From a bacterium (lineage in GTDB: Bacteria > SZUA-79 > Acidulodesulfobacterales > Acidulodesulfobacteraceae): DNA of 64,000 nt. Positions 45,234 through 55,707 of the stretch are shown piece after piece (position 1 is the stretch's first letter; every line of letters starts with the position of its first letter). The notes under the pieces were generated by a model. That model was not told the DNA's origin. It made no database searches and saw only the letters and a program-made list of their open reading frames with translations. The DNA lies in contig JAKAFU010000003.1 in the NCBI GenBank assembly GCA_021825865.1, positions 1 through 64,000 on the forward strand, in the 5' to 3' direction. The translations under genes were made by a program, and so were the position numbers.

Positions 45234-46586
45234 ATGTATCAATGTTCTGTTTGCGGCGCTCAATCAATAAAATGGGTCGGTAAATGTTCCGAATGCCATA
45301 ATTTTAATACTATGGCTGAGGTTGCCGAACGAACTTCTTCCGCGAAGCAAGCCAAATGCGGATATGAAAAAGCGCCTGCTATTGCTGCGGTATCTGCTGC
45401 ATCTGCTCCGCTTCAGGAATCTCATGAAAGAACAGCCACAGGGATTGAAGAATTTGACCTTGCGGTAGGCTCCGGTGTAGTAGAGGCGCAAAGTATATTG
45501 ATAGGCGGCGAACCCGGCATCGGCAAATCTACGTTAATGCTTCAGATATCAAGCCGGTTAGCCCAGGCAGGTTTAAAGATTTTATATATCTCAACTGAAG
45601 AATCTATAAGTCAGCTCCTCTCACGCGCCAAGAGATTAAAAACTGTTTCTCCAAATATGTTTTTGCTTGCCATTAACGAAATCGGCGAGATTTTATATAT
45701 TATTAACAACAACGACTATGATTTTATCGTTATTGATTCAATACAGAGGGTTACTTCTCCCGAATCCGACAAAGCATACGGAAGCCCAAATTCTTTAAGG
45801 CAAATTTCACATGAAATTATAACAGCCTGTCTTGAAAAAGGCTCCGGCGTTTTTTTGGTCGGACATGTTACCAAAGAAGGCTTATTCGCAGGACCTAAAA
45901 CATTAGAGCATATAGTAGATACTGTTTTGTATTTCGATTCAAATAAAAGCGATTCCTATCGTGTTTTGAGATGCTACAAAAACAGATTTGGTTCTACTAA
46001 TGAAATAGGTATTTTTGAAATGACGGAAAACGGACTTGCAGGCGTTAAAAACCCCTCAGGATATTTTATTAATCAAAGGCAGGAAGGCTCAACGGGCTCG
46101 GTAATTTCAGCATGTCTTGAAGGCAGCAGGTCATTGCTTGTAGAGGTGCAGGCTCTTATAGTTCATTCTTATATGCCTGTGCCTAAAAGAGTTTGTCTTG
46201 GAATAGACAGCGGGAGGGTGTCTATTATTGCCGCTGTTTTAGAAAAGAAAGAGGGTATTAAACTTTCCTCTAAAGAAATATATATTAAAATAGCCGGCGG
46301 TTTAAGCATACAGGAACCGTCAATAGATTTGCCGCTTGCTCTTGCTATTATTTCAAGCTATAATGAAAAACCTCTTCCTTCCAACTTTATTGCTTTCGGG
46401 GAAATAGGACTTACCGGAGAAATAAGAGGGGTGAATAATCCTTCTTCAAGGGTCAGAGAAGCTAAAAATTTAGGATTTACCGATGTTATTTTGCCTGATG
46501 TAAATATGAAAGAAGTTCAAATAATAAAAAATGTTAATTTTCATCCTGTTTCAAAATTAAAAAAAATCATTGAATATTTGACTTAA
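45234..46586 (+). CDS. radA: DNA repair protein RadA
   Basis: RecA-like ATPase that promotes branch migration during recombinational repair. The N-terminal zinc finger is Cys4, Cys7, Cys18, Cys21 in MYQCSVCGAQSIKWVGKCSE. Then come Walker A GGEPGIGKST, the RadA-specific KNRFG (in CYKNRFGSTNEIG) and a C-terminal Lon-like domain. Length is 450 residues. The first Cys is only three residues from the start, slightly shorter than usual, and no ribosome site is seen; no better start exists in frame nearby. Confidence 0.96.
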   Translation: MYQCSVCGAQSIKWVGKCSECHNFNTMAEVAERTSSAKQAKCGYEKAPAIAAVSAASAPLQESHERTATGIEEFDLAVGSGVVEAQSILIGGEPGIGKSTLMLQISSRLAQAGLKILYISTEESISQLLSRAKRLKTVSPNMFLLAINEIGEILYIINNNDYDFIVIDSIQRVTSPESDKAYGSPNSLRQISHEIITACLEKGSGVFLVGHVTKEGLFAGPKTLEHIVDTVLYFDSNKSDSYRVLRCYKNRFGSTNEIGIFEMTENGLAGVKNPSGYFINQRQEGSTGSVISACLEGSRSLLVEVQALIVHSYMPVPKRVCLGIDSGRVSIIAAVLEKKEGIKLSSKEIYIKIAGGLSIQEPSIDLPLALAIISSYNEKPLPSNFIAFGEIGLTGEIRGVNNPSSRVREAKNLGFTDVILPDVNMKEVQIIKNVNFHPVSKLKKIIEYLT

Positions 46587-46816
46587 GTAAAATAAAATAG
46601 TAGCATTTGAATGTCAAATATTATGTAGCATAATGATGATGTGCAAACAATATAAGCTGAAGATAAAGTCATTAAATAAAGAGTATCTAAGTCAAGTAAT
46701 GAAAAATAGTGATTAGAAAAAGTAATGGTATAAAATAAATAAAAATAATTTGCAGTCAATTAGCATTTAACATTTCATATTATAATATTATAAATACTTA
46801 AATATTAAAAATAAAG

Positions 46817-47797
46817 GTGGCCGATTTGTTTGACATTAATTTTATTGAAGATGACCTGAGCAAAGTAGAAAAGCAATTTGATATTTATTTAATGTCGGAG
46901 ACCCCGCTAATAAATAAAGTTGCAAAATATGTTATATCAAGCGGCGGTAAAAGGATAAGGCCTGCTTTAGTTATATTATCGGCAAAGTTATGCGGCTATA
47001 CGGGAGAAGACCATATACTGCTTGCGACTATCATAGAATTTATTCATACTGCGACGCTTCTTCACGATGATGTTGTTGACAGCGCTCTTTTAAGAAGAGG
47101 ACAAAGTTCGGCTAATATAGTTTTTGGGAATGAAGCATCCGTCCTGGTAGGCGATTATTTATTTGCTAAATCTTTTGAGATACTTTCAAAAATAAATAAT
47201 CTTAAAATAATATCTGCGTACGCGAATGCAACCACGTTAATGGCTGAAGGAGAAGTGAAAGAATTAGTTAAAACGGCGGATATTAATACTGCCGAAGATG
47301 AATATTTAGATATAATTATAAAAAAAACAGCGGTTCTTTTCGCATGCGCTTCACAGGCAGGAGCTATTATATCAGGCAGAGACGCAGAACCTGAATACGA
47401 ACAAAATCTTTATGATTATGGTTTAAATATAGGTATAGCGTTCCAGTTAATGGACGACACATTAGACTATACTTCAAAAAATGAAGCGTTTGGAAAATAT
47501 ATAGGCAACGACCTGAAAGAAGGCAAAATTACACTGCCCGTCATTCATACGCTTGAACGATGCGATGCTCAAGAGAAAGAGGATTTTAAAGAAATAATAT
47601 TCAAAAAAAAGATTACAAAAAATGATTTAAAAAATGTTTTAGAACTTATAAATAAATACAATTCTATTGAATATACTATAGAAAAAGCTAATGAATCTAT
47701 AGAGAAAGCAAAATATAATTTGAGAAAATTCGACAATTCAATAGTCAAAGAAAGTTTAATGAGTCTTGCAGATTACGTTGTAGAAAGAAAATTATAA
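46817..47797 (+). CDS. ispB: Trans-polyprenyl diphosphate synthase (octaprenyl type)
   Basis: Condenses isopentenyl units to make the side chain of a quinone. It has both aspartate-rich motifs, LLHDDVVDSALLRRG (first DDxxD) and FQLMDDTLDY (second), plus GGKRIRPALV near residue 44. Length is 326 residues. The start is uncertain: GTG 46817 lacks a ribosome site, while TTG 46826 has AAAGGTGG (46813-46820) at good spacing and may be the true one. It lies between radA and lysA, separated from radA by 230 AT-rich bases. Chain length is not decidable from sequence alone. Confidence 0.9.
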   Translation: MADLFDINFIEDDLSKVEKQFDIYLMSETPLINKVAKYVISSGGKRIRPALVILSAKLCGYTGEDHILLATIIEFIHTATLLHDDVVDSALLRRGQSSANIVFGNEASVLVGDYLFAKSFEILSKINNLKIISAYANATTLMAEGEVKELVKTADINTAEDEYLDIIIKKTAVLFACASQAGAIISGRDAEPEYEQNLYDYGLNIGIAFQLMDDTLDYTSKNEAFGKYIGNDLKEGKITLPVIHTLERCDAQEKEDFKEIIFKKKITKNDLKNVLELINKYNSIEYTIEKANESIEKAKYNLRKFDNSIVKESLMSLADYVVERKL

Positions 47798-47865
47798 TTT
47801 GTCGGAGTACTGCAAAAAATTCAATTAATAATTAACCTCTAGAAAAAAGGAAATTATTTAATAAT

Positions 47866-49122
47866 ATGAATGATTTTATTTTTAAAGATAATGAGCTCTA
47901 TTGCGAATCCGTTTCCGTAAAAAAAATAGCAGAGGAAGTAGGAACCCCTTTTTATTTATATTCTTTAGCTACTATAAAAAGACATTTTAAAGCTTTTAAC
48001 GAAAGTTCCAAAGTCATGAATTCAATTGTATGCTTTAGCGTTAAAGCTAATTCCAATATAGCTGTTTTAAATGTTTTATTTAAATTAGGCTGGGGAGCCG
48101 ATATAGTATCCGGCGGAGAATTATACAGAGCTATAAAAGCCGGCGTTGATACGTCAAAGGTTGTTTATTCCGGTGTAGGAAAAACTGAGGGTGAAATAGA
48201 ATTTGCATTAAATTCCAATATTTTAATGTTTAATGTCGAATCCTTGTCCGAGCTGTATCTCATAAATAAAATAGCGGGAAATATGGGTAAAAAGGCGAGA
48301 ATTTCTTTTAGGGTTAATCCTGACGTAGACCCAAAAACGCATCCTTATATATCTACCGGTATGAAAAAAAATAAATTTGGAATTAATATTAAACATGCGC
48401 TGGACAGTTATGACGAAGCCGAAAAATTAAATAATATTGAAGTTATCGGTCTTGATTGTCATATAGGTTCCCAATTAACCGAGATTTCACCGTTTAACGA
48501 TGCGGTAAAAATTATTAAAGATTTGCTCCTAAAATTAAATAAAAGGGGTTTTGATATACAATATTTAGACCTCGGCGGCGGACTGGGTATAACTTACGAA
48601 AACGAAATGCCGCCTCATCCGTCCACATATATGAATTCAATTAAAGAGATTCTTAAAGGCTACGACGGCAAGGTTGTTTTTGAACCGGGCAGGGTTATTA
48701 TCGGCAACAGCGGAGCATTTATAACAAAAGTTATATACAAAAAAAGCACCGGACATAAAAATTTCATAATAGTAGACGGGGGAATGAATGACTTGATACG
48801 TCCGGCTCTATACGAAGCTTATCATGAAATCGTTCCGGTAATTAAAAAGACGGGTTCTAAGTTCAAAGCAGATATCGTCGGTCCTATATGCGAATCGGCA
48901 GATTTTCTGGGAAAAGAAAGAACTTTTCATTCTATTGACGAAGGTGATTATTTAGCAGTTCTTAGCGCAGGAGCATATGGATTTTCTATGTCGTCTAATT
49001 ATAATTCGCGTCCGAGGGCTGCAGAGATTTTGGTTGACGGTGATAGATTTTTCACCATAAGAGAGCGCGAAAAATATGAAGATTTAATAGAAAAAGAAAA
49101 TATTCCGGATTTAGAATTATAA
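47866..49122 (+). CDS. lysA: Diaminopimelate decarboxylase
   Basis: PLP enzyme that makes lysine from meso-diaminopimelate. Schiff-base Lys60 is in VCFSVKANSN. HIGSQLTEISPF, DLGGGLGITYENE and GPICESADFLGKER (with the substrate-contacting Cys) are typical. Length is 418 residues, usual for the family. AAGG upstream of ATG serves as ribosome site. It starts the lysine run lysA-dapA-dapB. Confidence 0.96.
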   Translation: MNDFIFKDNELYCESVSVKKIAEEVGTPFYLYSLATIKRHFKAFNESSKVMNSIVCFSVKANSNIAVLNVLFKLGWGADIVSGGELYRAIKAGVDTSKVVYSGVGKTEGEIEFALNSNILMFNVESLSELYLINKIAGNMGKKARISFRVNPDVDPKTHPYISTGMKKNKFGINIKHALDSYDEAEKLNNIEVIGLDCHIGSQLTEISPFNDAVKIIKDLLLKLNKRGFDIQYLDLGGGLGITYENEMPPHPSTYMNSIKEILKGYDGKVVFEPGRVIIGNSGAFITKVIYKKSTGHKNFIIVDGGMNDLIRPALYEAYHEIVPVIKKTGSKFKADIVGPICESADFLGKERTFHSIDEGDYLAVLSAGAYGFSMSSNYNSRPRAAEILVDGDRFFTIREREKYEDLIEKENIPDLEL

Positions 49123-49281
49123 ATTTCATTTATTGTATTGCGTATTGCCGTGTATTGTGTGTTAATGCTGCTGCATTTCATTATATGATGCATTATGTGT
49201 TATACGCTTTGCTTTATTTTGTACGTTTTGTATATTTTATATGTTTTATTGAATAAATTAATTAAAATGGGAGATGAAAAT

Positions 49282-50154
49282 ATGTTTAAAGGAGTTTATA
49301 CTGCCATCGTAACACCTTTTAAAGCAGACAAAATAGATGAGGATTCCCTTCAAAAATTAATTGAATTCCAAATAGAAAACGGCGTGAATGGTATAGTTGC
49401 ATGCGGAAGCACGGGAGAATCCGCAACTCTTTCATTTGAGGAGCATATCAGGGTTATTGAACTTGCCGCAAAATTTGCTTCAGGACGCATTAAAGTTCTT
49501 GCCGGAACAGGTTCTAATAACACCCAAGAGGCGATAGAACTCGTTAAAGAAGCAGAGAAATTACATATAGACGGACATTTGCAAATCACTCCGTATTACA
49601 ATAAACCTACGCAGGAAGGTCTTTATCTTCATTTCAGAAAGATATCGGAAAATGCAGGATTGCCCATAGTTTTATATAACGTTCCGACGAGAACATCCGT
49701 TAATATGCTGCCGGAAACTGTTTTACGGCTTTCAAAAATTGATAATATAAAAGGAATTAAAGAAGCAAGCGGTTCGATAGAGCAGGCTGCGACAATTTTA
49801 AGAAGCGCGCCCGAAGATTTTTGTCTATTATCCGGCGACGATGCGATGACGCTTCCTATAATTGCACTTGGCGGTCACGGTGTAATATCCACCGTTTCGA
49901 ATGTTGCTCCTAAAGATATGTCGCTCATGACGGATTATTGTTTTAAAGGCGACTATAAAAGCGCAAGAAAATTAAATTTTAAATTATTACCGTTAATACA
50001 CGCTATGTTTATAGAAACCAATCCTATTCCTGTTAAAAAAGCTTTAAATATTATGGGATTTATCGAAAATGAAATAAGATTGCCTTTATCGGAGCCTTCA
50101 GGCTCGACTATTGAGAAGCTCAATAAGGCGCTGAAGGATTACGGTATAGTTTAA
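49282..50154 (+). CDS. dapA: 4-hydroxy-tetrahydrodipicolinate synthase
   Basis: Condenses pyruvate with aspartate semialdehyde at the start of diaminopimelate synthesis. From the ATG at 49282 it reads MFKGVYTAIVTPF, the normal family start. GSTGE is at 42-46, active-site Tyr132 is in LYNVPTRTS, and Schiff-base Lys160 is in IKGIKEASG. Length is 290 residues. Upstream in-frame starts at 49195 and 49267 are set aside; GGGAG (49269-49273) is well placed for 49282. Lysine inhibition cannot be judged. Confidence 0.95.
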   Translation: MFKGVYTAIVTPFKADKIDEDSLQKLIEFQIENGVNGIVACGSTGESATLSFEEHIRVIELAAKFASGRIKVLAGTGSNNTQEAIELVKEAEKLHIDGHLQITPYYNKPTQEGLYLHFRKISENAGLPIVLYNVPTRTSVNMLPETVLRLSKIDNIKGIKEASGSIEQAATILRSAPEDFCLLSGDDAMTLPIIALGGHGVISTVSNVAPKDMSLMTDYCFKGDYKSARKLNFKLLPLIHAMFIETNPIPVKKALNIMGFIENEIRLPLSEPSGSTIEKLNKALKDYGIV

Positions 50155-50222
50155 TTAGTTCGGATAAAATAATAAGATAATCTGAATAATAAATATAATA
50201 TTAATAAAAAAGGTTGAAACTA

Positions 50223-51068
50223 ATGGATAAAACAGCGGTAATAGTATGCGGCAGCAGCGGAAAGATGGGGCAGTCTATAATTTCCCTGCTTAAAGACGAC
50301 CAGTATCAAGACCTTATACTAATCGGCGGGGTTGATATCAATAACTCGGAAAATATAACTAAAGAATCAATAAACCTTAAAGATATAGAAGATAAAAAAA
50401 TCTCTTTCGGAAAATTCGTTACATTAAAAGAAGCGCTGCATTTTACGTCTTCCGTAAAAAATAAGGTTGTCATTGATTTTACTTCAAGGCAGTCTTCGCT
50501 GATTCATGCCGAAGAGGCTATGCTTTATAGCGTTCCCATAGTTATAGGCTCAACAGGATTTAACGATGAAGATATTGCTAAAATAACAGGTTTTGCAAAG
50601 CATATGCCTGTGGTATTATCGGGAAATATGAGTTTAGGAATTAATGTCTTGCTTAGTGCAGTGTATGATATTTCTGAACATCTCGGTAAAGATTATGATT
50701 GCGAAATAATAGAAATGCATCACAGGCATAAAAAAGATGCCCCGAGCGGAACAGCGCTAATGCTTGCTAATGCAGTTGCAGAAGCAAAGAAACTTGACCT
50801 TAAAGAATCGGCGGTATATGGAAGATGCGGAGAAATCGGCGAAAGACTTGAAAATGAAATCGGTATCTCTTCGGTAAGGGCAGGCGATATTATAGGCGAA
50901 CACAAAGTAATCTTTGCAGGCAACGATGAAGTTATAGAGATAACCCATAAAGCAATATCAAGGAATAATTTTGCAAGAGGCGCTATTAAAGCGGCTTTAT
51001 GGCTAAAAGATAAAAAAATGGGGTTTTATGATATGAGAGACGTATTAGGTTTAGAAAAACGATTATGA
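50223..51068 (+). CDS. dapB: 4-hydroxy-tetrahydrodipicolinate reductase
   Basis: NAD(P)H-dependent second step after DapA. The nucleotide motif is [10 protein letters not shown] near the start; the signature [16 protein letters not shown] contains the catalytic His and Lys. Length is 281 residues from ATG 50223, which has AAGG about nine bases upstream; TTG 50214 is in frame but less likely. It overlaps pyrG by four bases (ATGA), so the two are coupled. Confidence 0.95.
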   Translation: MDKTAVIVCGSSGKMGQSIISLLKDDQYQDLILIGGVDINNSENITKESINLKDIEDKKISFGKFVTLKEALHFTSSVKNKVVIDFTSRQSSLIHAEEAMLYSVPIVIGSTGFNDEDIAKITGFAKHMPVVLSGNMSLGINVLLSAVYDISEHLGKDYDCEIIEMHHRHKKDAPSGTALMLANAVAEAKKLDLKESAVYGRCGEIGERLENEIGISSVRAGDIIGEHKVIFAGNDEVIEITHKAISRNNFARGAIKAALWLKDKKMGFYDMRDVLGLEKRL

Positions 51069-52750
51069 ACAGTAAAACAAAATATATATTTGTAACGGGA
51101 GGCGTCGTTTCAAGTCTGGGAAAAGGCATAGCTTCATCTTCCATAGGCGCTCTTTTGGAAGCGAGGGGCTTAAGTATTACAATTCAGAAGCTTGACCCGT
51201 ACATAAACGTTGACCCGGGCACAATGAACCCGTTTCAGCACGGGGAAGTTTTCGTAACGGATGACGGAGCTGAAACCGACCTTGATTTAGGTCATTATGA
51301 AAGATTTACGTCACTGTCTTTAACCAAAATCAATAATTTTACCAGCGGTCAGGTATATGACGCAGTAATAAATAATGAGAGAAAGGGGATTTATCTCGGA
51401 AAAACGGTACAGGTGATTCCGCATATTACAGACCAGATTAAAAAAAATATTATTAAAGTTTCTGAAAAAAAAGATGTTGCAATAATAGAAATAGGCGGAA
51501 CGGTAGGCGATATTGAAAGCCTTCCTTTTCTTGAAGCTATAAGGCAGTTTAAATTAGACAAAGGCAGAGAAAATGTTCTTTATATACATCTTACCCTTGT
51601 TCCGTATATCAGTACCGCCGACGAGCTAAAAACTAAACCTACCCAGCATTCCGTGAAAGAACTTAGAGCTATAGGAATAGAGCCTAATATAATAATATGC
51701 AGGGCGGACAGACTGCTTCCGGATGACATCAGAGCTAAAATTGCCTTATTTTGCAATGTAGAACAAGATGCGGTTATTACGGCAAAAGATGAAAAAAGTA
51801 TTTACGATGTTCCTTTAAGTTTACACAAAGAAAAACTTGACGCGAAAATTATCGAATATTTAAATATATGGGCAAAGTCGCCGGACCTGAGCGCTTGGTC
51901 AAAAATTTCTAACGGATTTAAAAATGTTAAAGGTTCCGTGCAGATAGGCATTATCGGTAAATATGTCGACCTTAAAGAATCTTATAAAAGTCTGAATGAA
52001 AGCCTTATTCACGGCGGTCTTGCCAATAATGTCTCAGTAGATATTATATATTTTAATTCAGAAGATTTTGAAGGCGATGCGGATAAAGTCAAAGAATCTC
52101 TTAATAAATTATCCTGCTGCGGAGGCATTCTTGTACCCGGAGGGTTCGGCTCAAGAGGTATTGCCGGTATGGTCAACGCTATAACATACGCAAGACAGAA
52201 CGATATTCCGTATTTTGGCATCTGTCTCGGGATGCAGCTTATGACTGTTGAATATGCCAGAAATGTTTTAGGTCTTAACGATGCGGATTCTTTAGAGTTT
52301 AATGAAAATACGCCTAATCCTGTTATCAGTTTAATGGAAAATCAGAAAAATATAGGCAAAATGGGCGGCACTATGCGTCTTGGCGCCTACCCGTGCGTTC
52401 TTAAGAAAAATACGCTTGCCTATAATATTTATTATAAAAATTTCAAAAAAACAAATAGCGAAAACAACAAGAATCTTGTAAAGACAAACCTCGACGGTTC
52501 AGTTTATATTTCTGAAAGACACAGGCACAGGTTTGAGTTTAATAATAAATATAAAGATATATTTAATGACGGAAAATTTGTATTCTCGGGACTTTCTCCT
52601 GACGGCAGGTTAGTTGAAATATGTGAACTATCAGACCGCAAGTGGTTTTTAGGCTGCCAATTTCATCCTGAGTTTAAATCATCGCCGTTGTCGCCGCATC
52701 CGTTGTTCAAAGAATTTGTGGCGGCAGCCGTTAAATATAAAAAGAAATAA
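51065..52750 (+). CDS. pyrG: CTP synthase
   Basis: Makes CTP from UTP with glutamine nitrogen. The N-terminal synthetase has [17 protein letters not shown] and [18 protein letters not shown]. The C-terminal class I glutaminase has [12 protein letters not shown], nucleophile Cys in [11 protein letters not shown], and His-Glu in [12 protein letters not shown]. Length is 561 residues; an Asn/Lys-rich insert near 458-478 enlarges the glutaminase domain. CTP feeds CMP-Kdo synthesis, which fits the kds genes next to it. Start overlaps dapB. Confidence 0.97.
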   Translation: MNSKTKYIFVTGGVVSSLGKGIASSSIGALLEARGLSITIQKLDPYINVDPGTMNPFQHGEVFVTDDGAETDLDLGHYERFTSLSLTKINNFTSGQVYDAVINNERKGIYLGKTVQVIPHITDQIKKNIIKVSEKKDVAIIEIGGTVGDIESLPFLEAIRQFKLDKGRENVLYIHLTLVPYISTADELKTKPTQHSVKELRAIGIEPNIIICRADRLLPDDIRAKIALFCNVEQDAVITAKDEKSIYDVPLSLHKEKLDAKIIEYLNIWAKSPDLSAWSKISNGFKNVKGSVQIGIIGKYVDLKESYKSLNESLIHGGLANNVSVDIIYFNSEDFEGDADKVKESLNKLSCCGGILVPGGFGSRGIAGMVNAITYARQNDIPYFGICLGMQLMTVEYARNVLGLNDADSLEFNENTPNPVISLMENQKNIGKMGGTMRLGAYPCVLKKNTLAYNIYYKNFKKTNSENNKNLVKTNLDGSVYISERHRHRFEFNNKYKDIFNDGKFVFSGLSPDGRLVEICELSDRKWFLGCQFHPEFKSSPLSPHPLFKEFVAAAVKYKKK

Positions 52751-52809
52751 AATATAATGTAATGTAATGCAGACGAGCAATATTATATTGTATCTTTAGC
52801 ATAATTATT

Positions 52810-53667
52810 ATGAATAGAACAGAAAAAGAAAACGAATTTACAAAAAACGATTTAATAGAACATCTGGGACTTAAAAATTTTAATAACGCTTATCCGCTTA
52901 TTATTGCAGGACCTTGCGTAATCGAAAGTTTTGAGCTGGTTGACAGCTGCGCTTCTTTTTTAAAAAGTCTTTCAGAAGATATGTGTTTTAATTTGGTATT
53001 TAAAGCGTCTTACGATAAAGCGAACAGGACTTCCATAGATTCTTTCAGAGGTCCCGGCGTCGATAAGGGGATTGAAATTCTTGCAGAAATTAAAAATAAA
53101 TACAATCTTCCTATACTTACAGATGTACATAGAATTTCAGAAATAGAAAAATTAAAAAATACGGTTGATATTATTCAAATACCGGCGTTTTTATCCCGTC
53201 AGACGGATTTGATAGTCGAGTCTGCTAAAACAGACAGAATAATTAATATAAAAAAAGGCCAATTTTTAGCGCCATGGGATATAGCAAATGTTATTGATAA
53301 AATTAGAAGTACCGGAAATAATAAAATATTAATTACGGAACGGGGTGTCAGCTTCGGATATAATAATCTCGTTGTAGATTTCAGGTCTATTATTATAATG
53401 AAAGAGTTTGGAGTGCCTGTTGTTTACGACGCTACGCACAGCGTTCAGCTGCCCGGAGGCTCCGGTTCATGTTCCGGCGGCGACAGAAAATATGTAATAC
53501 CGCTTGCAAAAGCCGCAGCTGCTTTAGGTTCAGATGTTTTGTTTTTTGAAGTCCATCCTAATCCTCCGGAAGCGAAAAGCGATTCTGCCAATTCTTTATA
53601 TTTGTCATCTTTAAAAGATGGTTTGAAGTCGATTTTTGCAATTGCAGCAGTTGAGGATAATATTTAG
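52810..53667 (+). CDS. kdsA: 3-deoxy-8-phosphooctulonate synthase
   Basis: Condenses arabinose-5-phosphate and phosphoenolpyruvate to Kdo-8-phosphate for LPS inner core. Family blocks: LIIAGPCVIES, FKASYDKANRTSIDSFRGPG, LTDVHRISE, QIPAFLSRQTDL and YDATHSVQLPGG. Length is 285 residues. The N-terminal 15 residues are charged and not in the shortest family members. It is followed by about 240 bases before the arabinose-5-phosphate isomerase gene. Whether it needs metal is not decided here. Confidence 0.96.
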   Translation: MNRTEKENEFTKNDLIEHLGLKNFNNAYPLIIAGPCVIESFELVDSCASFLKSLSEDMCFNLVFKASYDKANRTSIDSFRGPGVDKGIEILAEIKNKYNLPILTDVHRISEIEKLKNTVDIIQIPAFLSRQTDLIVESAKTDRIINIKKGQFLAPWDIANVIDKIRSTGNNKILITERGVSFGYNNLVVDFRSIIIMKEFGVPVVYDATHSVQLPGGSGSCSGGDRKYVIPLAKAAAALGSDVLFFEVHPNPPEAKSDSANSLYLSSLKDGLKSIFAIAAVEDNI

Positions 53668-53905
53668 CTAAACTGTCCGTTTTTCGCAATTCTCTTGTAT
53701 AGCACGAATGCTTCTCTGTAAGGGGTAGAAGATGCCGATACGGTTGGCTGTTCGGCTGTAATAAGATATGATGCAAAATTAAAACTGCTATGCTTAAGTT
53801 TTAAGATAGATGACAAAAGATGATTTACCGGAATTTAATCAATTAATTAATGACAAAAAATTTGATATTATATAATATTATCTCATATATTAAACATCTT
53901 ATATT
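53668..53905. other. Kds intergenic region, less AT-rich, unassigned
   Basis: The first 150 bases (about 53670-53830) are richer in G and C than other gaps here. A 34-codon stretch from about 53723 to 53824 is open in one frame but has no start or recognised homology. It may be a decayed gene or an untranslated region; I cannot decide. Confidence 0.3.
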
Positions 53906-54943
53906 ATGGAAGAATTAAATCTGAATAAATTAAATAATAAATTAGATAAACCGGATAACAGATTTACTGATGCGGAAATTATAGCCGCCGCTTCAGAGGT
54001 TCTTAAAATAGAGGCAGATTCTATTGTTAATCTTATCGGCAGGCTCGACGCCGATTTTCAAAAAGCTGTCGATTATCTTTATAATATTAAAGGAAAAGTT
54101 GTGCTTACCGGCATGGGAAAGTCAGGGATAATTGCCAGAAAAATTTCTTCTACGCTTGCCAGTACCGGTACTCCGTCTTTTTTTATGCATCCTGCCGAAG
54201 CCTCTCACGGAGATCTTGGTATGATAGCTTCCGATGATGCAGTTATTGCATTATCTTATAGCGGATATACAAAAGAACTTATTTCCATATTGCCTGTGAT
54301 TAAGCTTATAGGGGCAGGTATAATATCTTTTTGCGGAAATAAAGCCTCTCCGCTTTTTGAACTTTCAGATTATTTTTTTGATGTTTCAGTTGATAAAGAG
54401 GCATGTCCGTACAATATCGCTCCTACGGCAAGTACGGCGGCGCAGCTTGCAATAGGAGACGCTCTTGCAATGTGTCTGCTAAAGAAAAGAAATTTTCTTG
54501 AAGAAGATTTTGCAAGACTGCATCCGGGCGGGTCAATCGGGAAAAAGTTTTTAAAAGTTAAAGATATAATGCACAAAGGAGACGATATTCCATTAGTAAA
54601 AGAAACAAGCCGGCTTAATGAAACAATTATGGAAATGACGTCAAAAAGGCTTGGTTTGACAGGTGTGGTTGATTTCTCAGGTAACTTAAAAGGCATAATT
54701 GTGGACGGTGATTTAAGAAGAGCTATGCTCGCCAAAGAAGATGTGTTAAATAAATCAGCGGCAGAAATAATGACTCCGGAGCCGAAAGTTATACTTGAAG
54801 ATGCATTGTTGTCAAGCGCTTTAAAAAAAATGGAAGATTTAAAAATCACGGCGCTTTTTGCAATAGAAGCCGAAAAAGAAATGAAACCTGCGGGGGTAAT
54901 ACACATACATGATATTATTAAAGCAGGTATCACGTCGTACTAA
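53906..54943 (+). CDS. kdsD: Arabinose-5-phosphate isomerase
   Basis: Converts ribulose-5-phosphate to arabinose-5-phosphate for Kdo synthesis. The SIS domain has GMGKSGIIARKISSTLASTG and MHPAEASHGDLGMI with the key His. Then come TASTAAQLAIGDALAMCLL and LHPGGSIGKKFLKVKDIMHKG leading into two CBS domains. Length is 345 residues. The first 20 residues are Asn/Lys/Leu-rich low complexity. The last 37 bases plus stop are duplicated 89 bases downstream. Confidence 0.96.
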   Translation: MEELNLNKLNNKLDKPDNRFTDAEIIAAASEVLKIEADSIVNLIGRLDADFQKAVDYLYNIKGKVVLTGMGKSGIIARKISSTLASTGTPSFFMHPAEASHGDLGMIASDDAVIALSYSGYTKELISILPVIKLIGAGIISFCGNKASPLFELSDYFFDVSVDKEACPYNIAPTASTAAQLAIGDALAMCLLKKRNFLEEDFARLHPGGSIGKKFLKVKDIMHKGDDIPLVKETSRLNETIMEMTSKRLGLTGVVDFSGNLKGIIVDGDLRRAMLAKEDVLNKSAAEIMTPEPKVILEDALLSSALKKMEDLKITALFAIEAEKEMKPAGVIHIHDIIKAGITSY

Positions 54944-55028
54944 TTCTATTAGTATATTGACAGCAATAAACGGGTGTCCGTTCCTAATTGTACATACATG
55001 ATATTATTAAAGCAGGTATCACGTCGTA
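54903..55028 (+). repeat. 37-bp perfect direct repeat of the kdsD 3' end
   Basis: Bases 54903-54939, which encode the last residues of KdsD, recur exactly at 54992-55028, 89 bases later. After one differing base both copies continue with TAA. The spacer has a small AACGG/CCGTT hairpin (54969-54982). The second copy has no open upstream frame and is not a gene. Confidence 0.92.
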
Positions 55029-55141
55029 TTAAAAACAGCTTAACAGCAATTAATGGCAATCCATAGCAAAATTATCAAAAAAATTATAAAATAAATTGCT
55101 GATTATTTAATTATAAGTCAGCGTAACTTAATGCAGGTCAT

Positions 55142-55669
55142 ATGAAAAATTTAAATAACGTTAATTATTCCGATATTAAAATTTTAATTTTTGATATTGA
55201 CGGCATATTAACGGACGGCAAAATATATATGTCGGAATCAGGAGAAGAAACAAAATGTTTTTTTGCTCATGATGGAGCAGGTATAAGGTTAGCAAAAAAA
55301 TTCGGTATTCTGGTAGGATTTATATCGGCAAGAAAAAGCCGTGCTGCAAAAAAAAGGAGTGAGGAATTAGGCATTGATTTCTATGTGGAAGGATGTATTG
55401 ATAAATTCAATAGTTTGCAAAACATTTTAAATGATTATAATTTAAATTTTCAGAACGTTTTTTATATGGGCGATGATATAGTAGATATAGAACTTTTAAA
55501 ATGCGCAGCTCTTTCCGCAAGCGTTCCCGAAGCTCCTGCTTATGTGAAAAACTTTGCTTCCATAACGGCAAAAAATCGCGGAGGACAGGGTGCCGTCAGA
55601 GAAATGATAGATTTTATTCTCGAAAAAAAAGGTTTGTTAGTTCAATTACTAAAAGAATTTGAGCAATAG
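55142..55669 (+). CDS. kdsC: Kdo-8-phosphate phosphatase
   Basis: HAD-family phosphatase that frees Kdo from Kdo-8-phosphate. Motif I is FDIDGILTDG with the nucleophile and acid Asp; ISARKS is motif II region; MGDDIVDIELL is the Mg-binding motif IV. Length is 175 residues, the usual for the C0-type tetrameric family. It precedes lptC. Three short tandem units lie across its stop codon. Confidence 0.95.
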   Translation: MKNLNNVNYSDIKILIFDIDGILTDGKIYMSESGEETKCFFAHDGAGIRLAKKFGILVGFISARKSRAAKKRSEELGIDFYVEGCIDKFNSLQNILNDYNLNFQNVFYMGDDIVDIELLKCAALSASVPEAPAYVKNFASITAKNRGGQGAVREMIDFILEKKGLLVQLLKEFEQ

Positions 55670-55707
55670 CAATTTAAAGCAATAGTAATTTAAGCATAAA
55701 TAATTTA
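55663..55707 (+). repeat. Three degenerate ~15-bp tandem units across the kdsC stop
   Basis: GCAATAGCAATTTAAA (55663-55678), GCAATAGTAATTTAA (55679-55693) and GCATAAATAATTTA (55694-55707). The first unit contains the TAG stop of kdsC. Confidence 0.65.

Noticed and set aside
49195-49281. Longer start for DapA
   Set aside because: The first 29 residues are a Tyr/Leu-rich translated intergenic repeat; the ATG at 49282 has a good ribosome site and the family start sequence.
54992-55028. Second copy of the kdsD end as a pseudogene
   Set aside because: Only about 37 bases are copied and nothing upstream of it resembles kdsD, so it is a repeat rather than a gene remnant.
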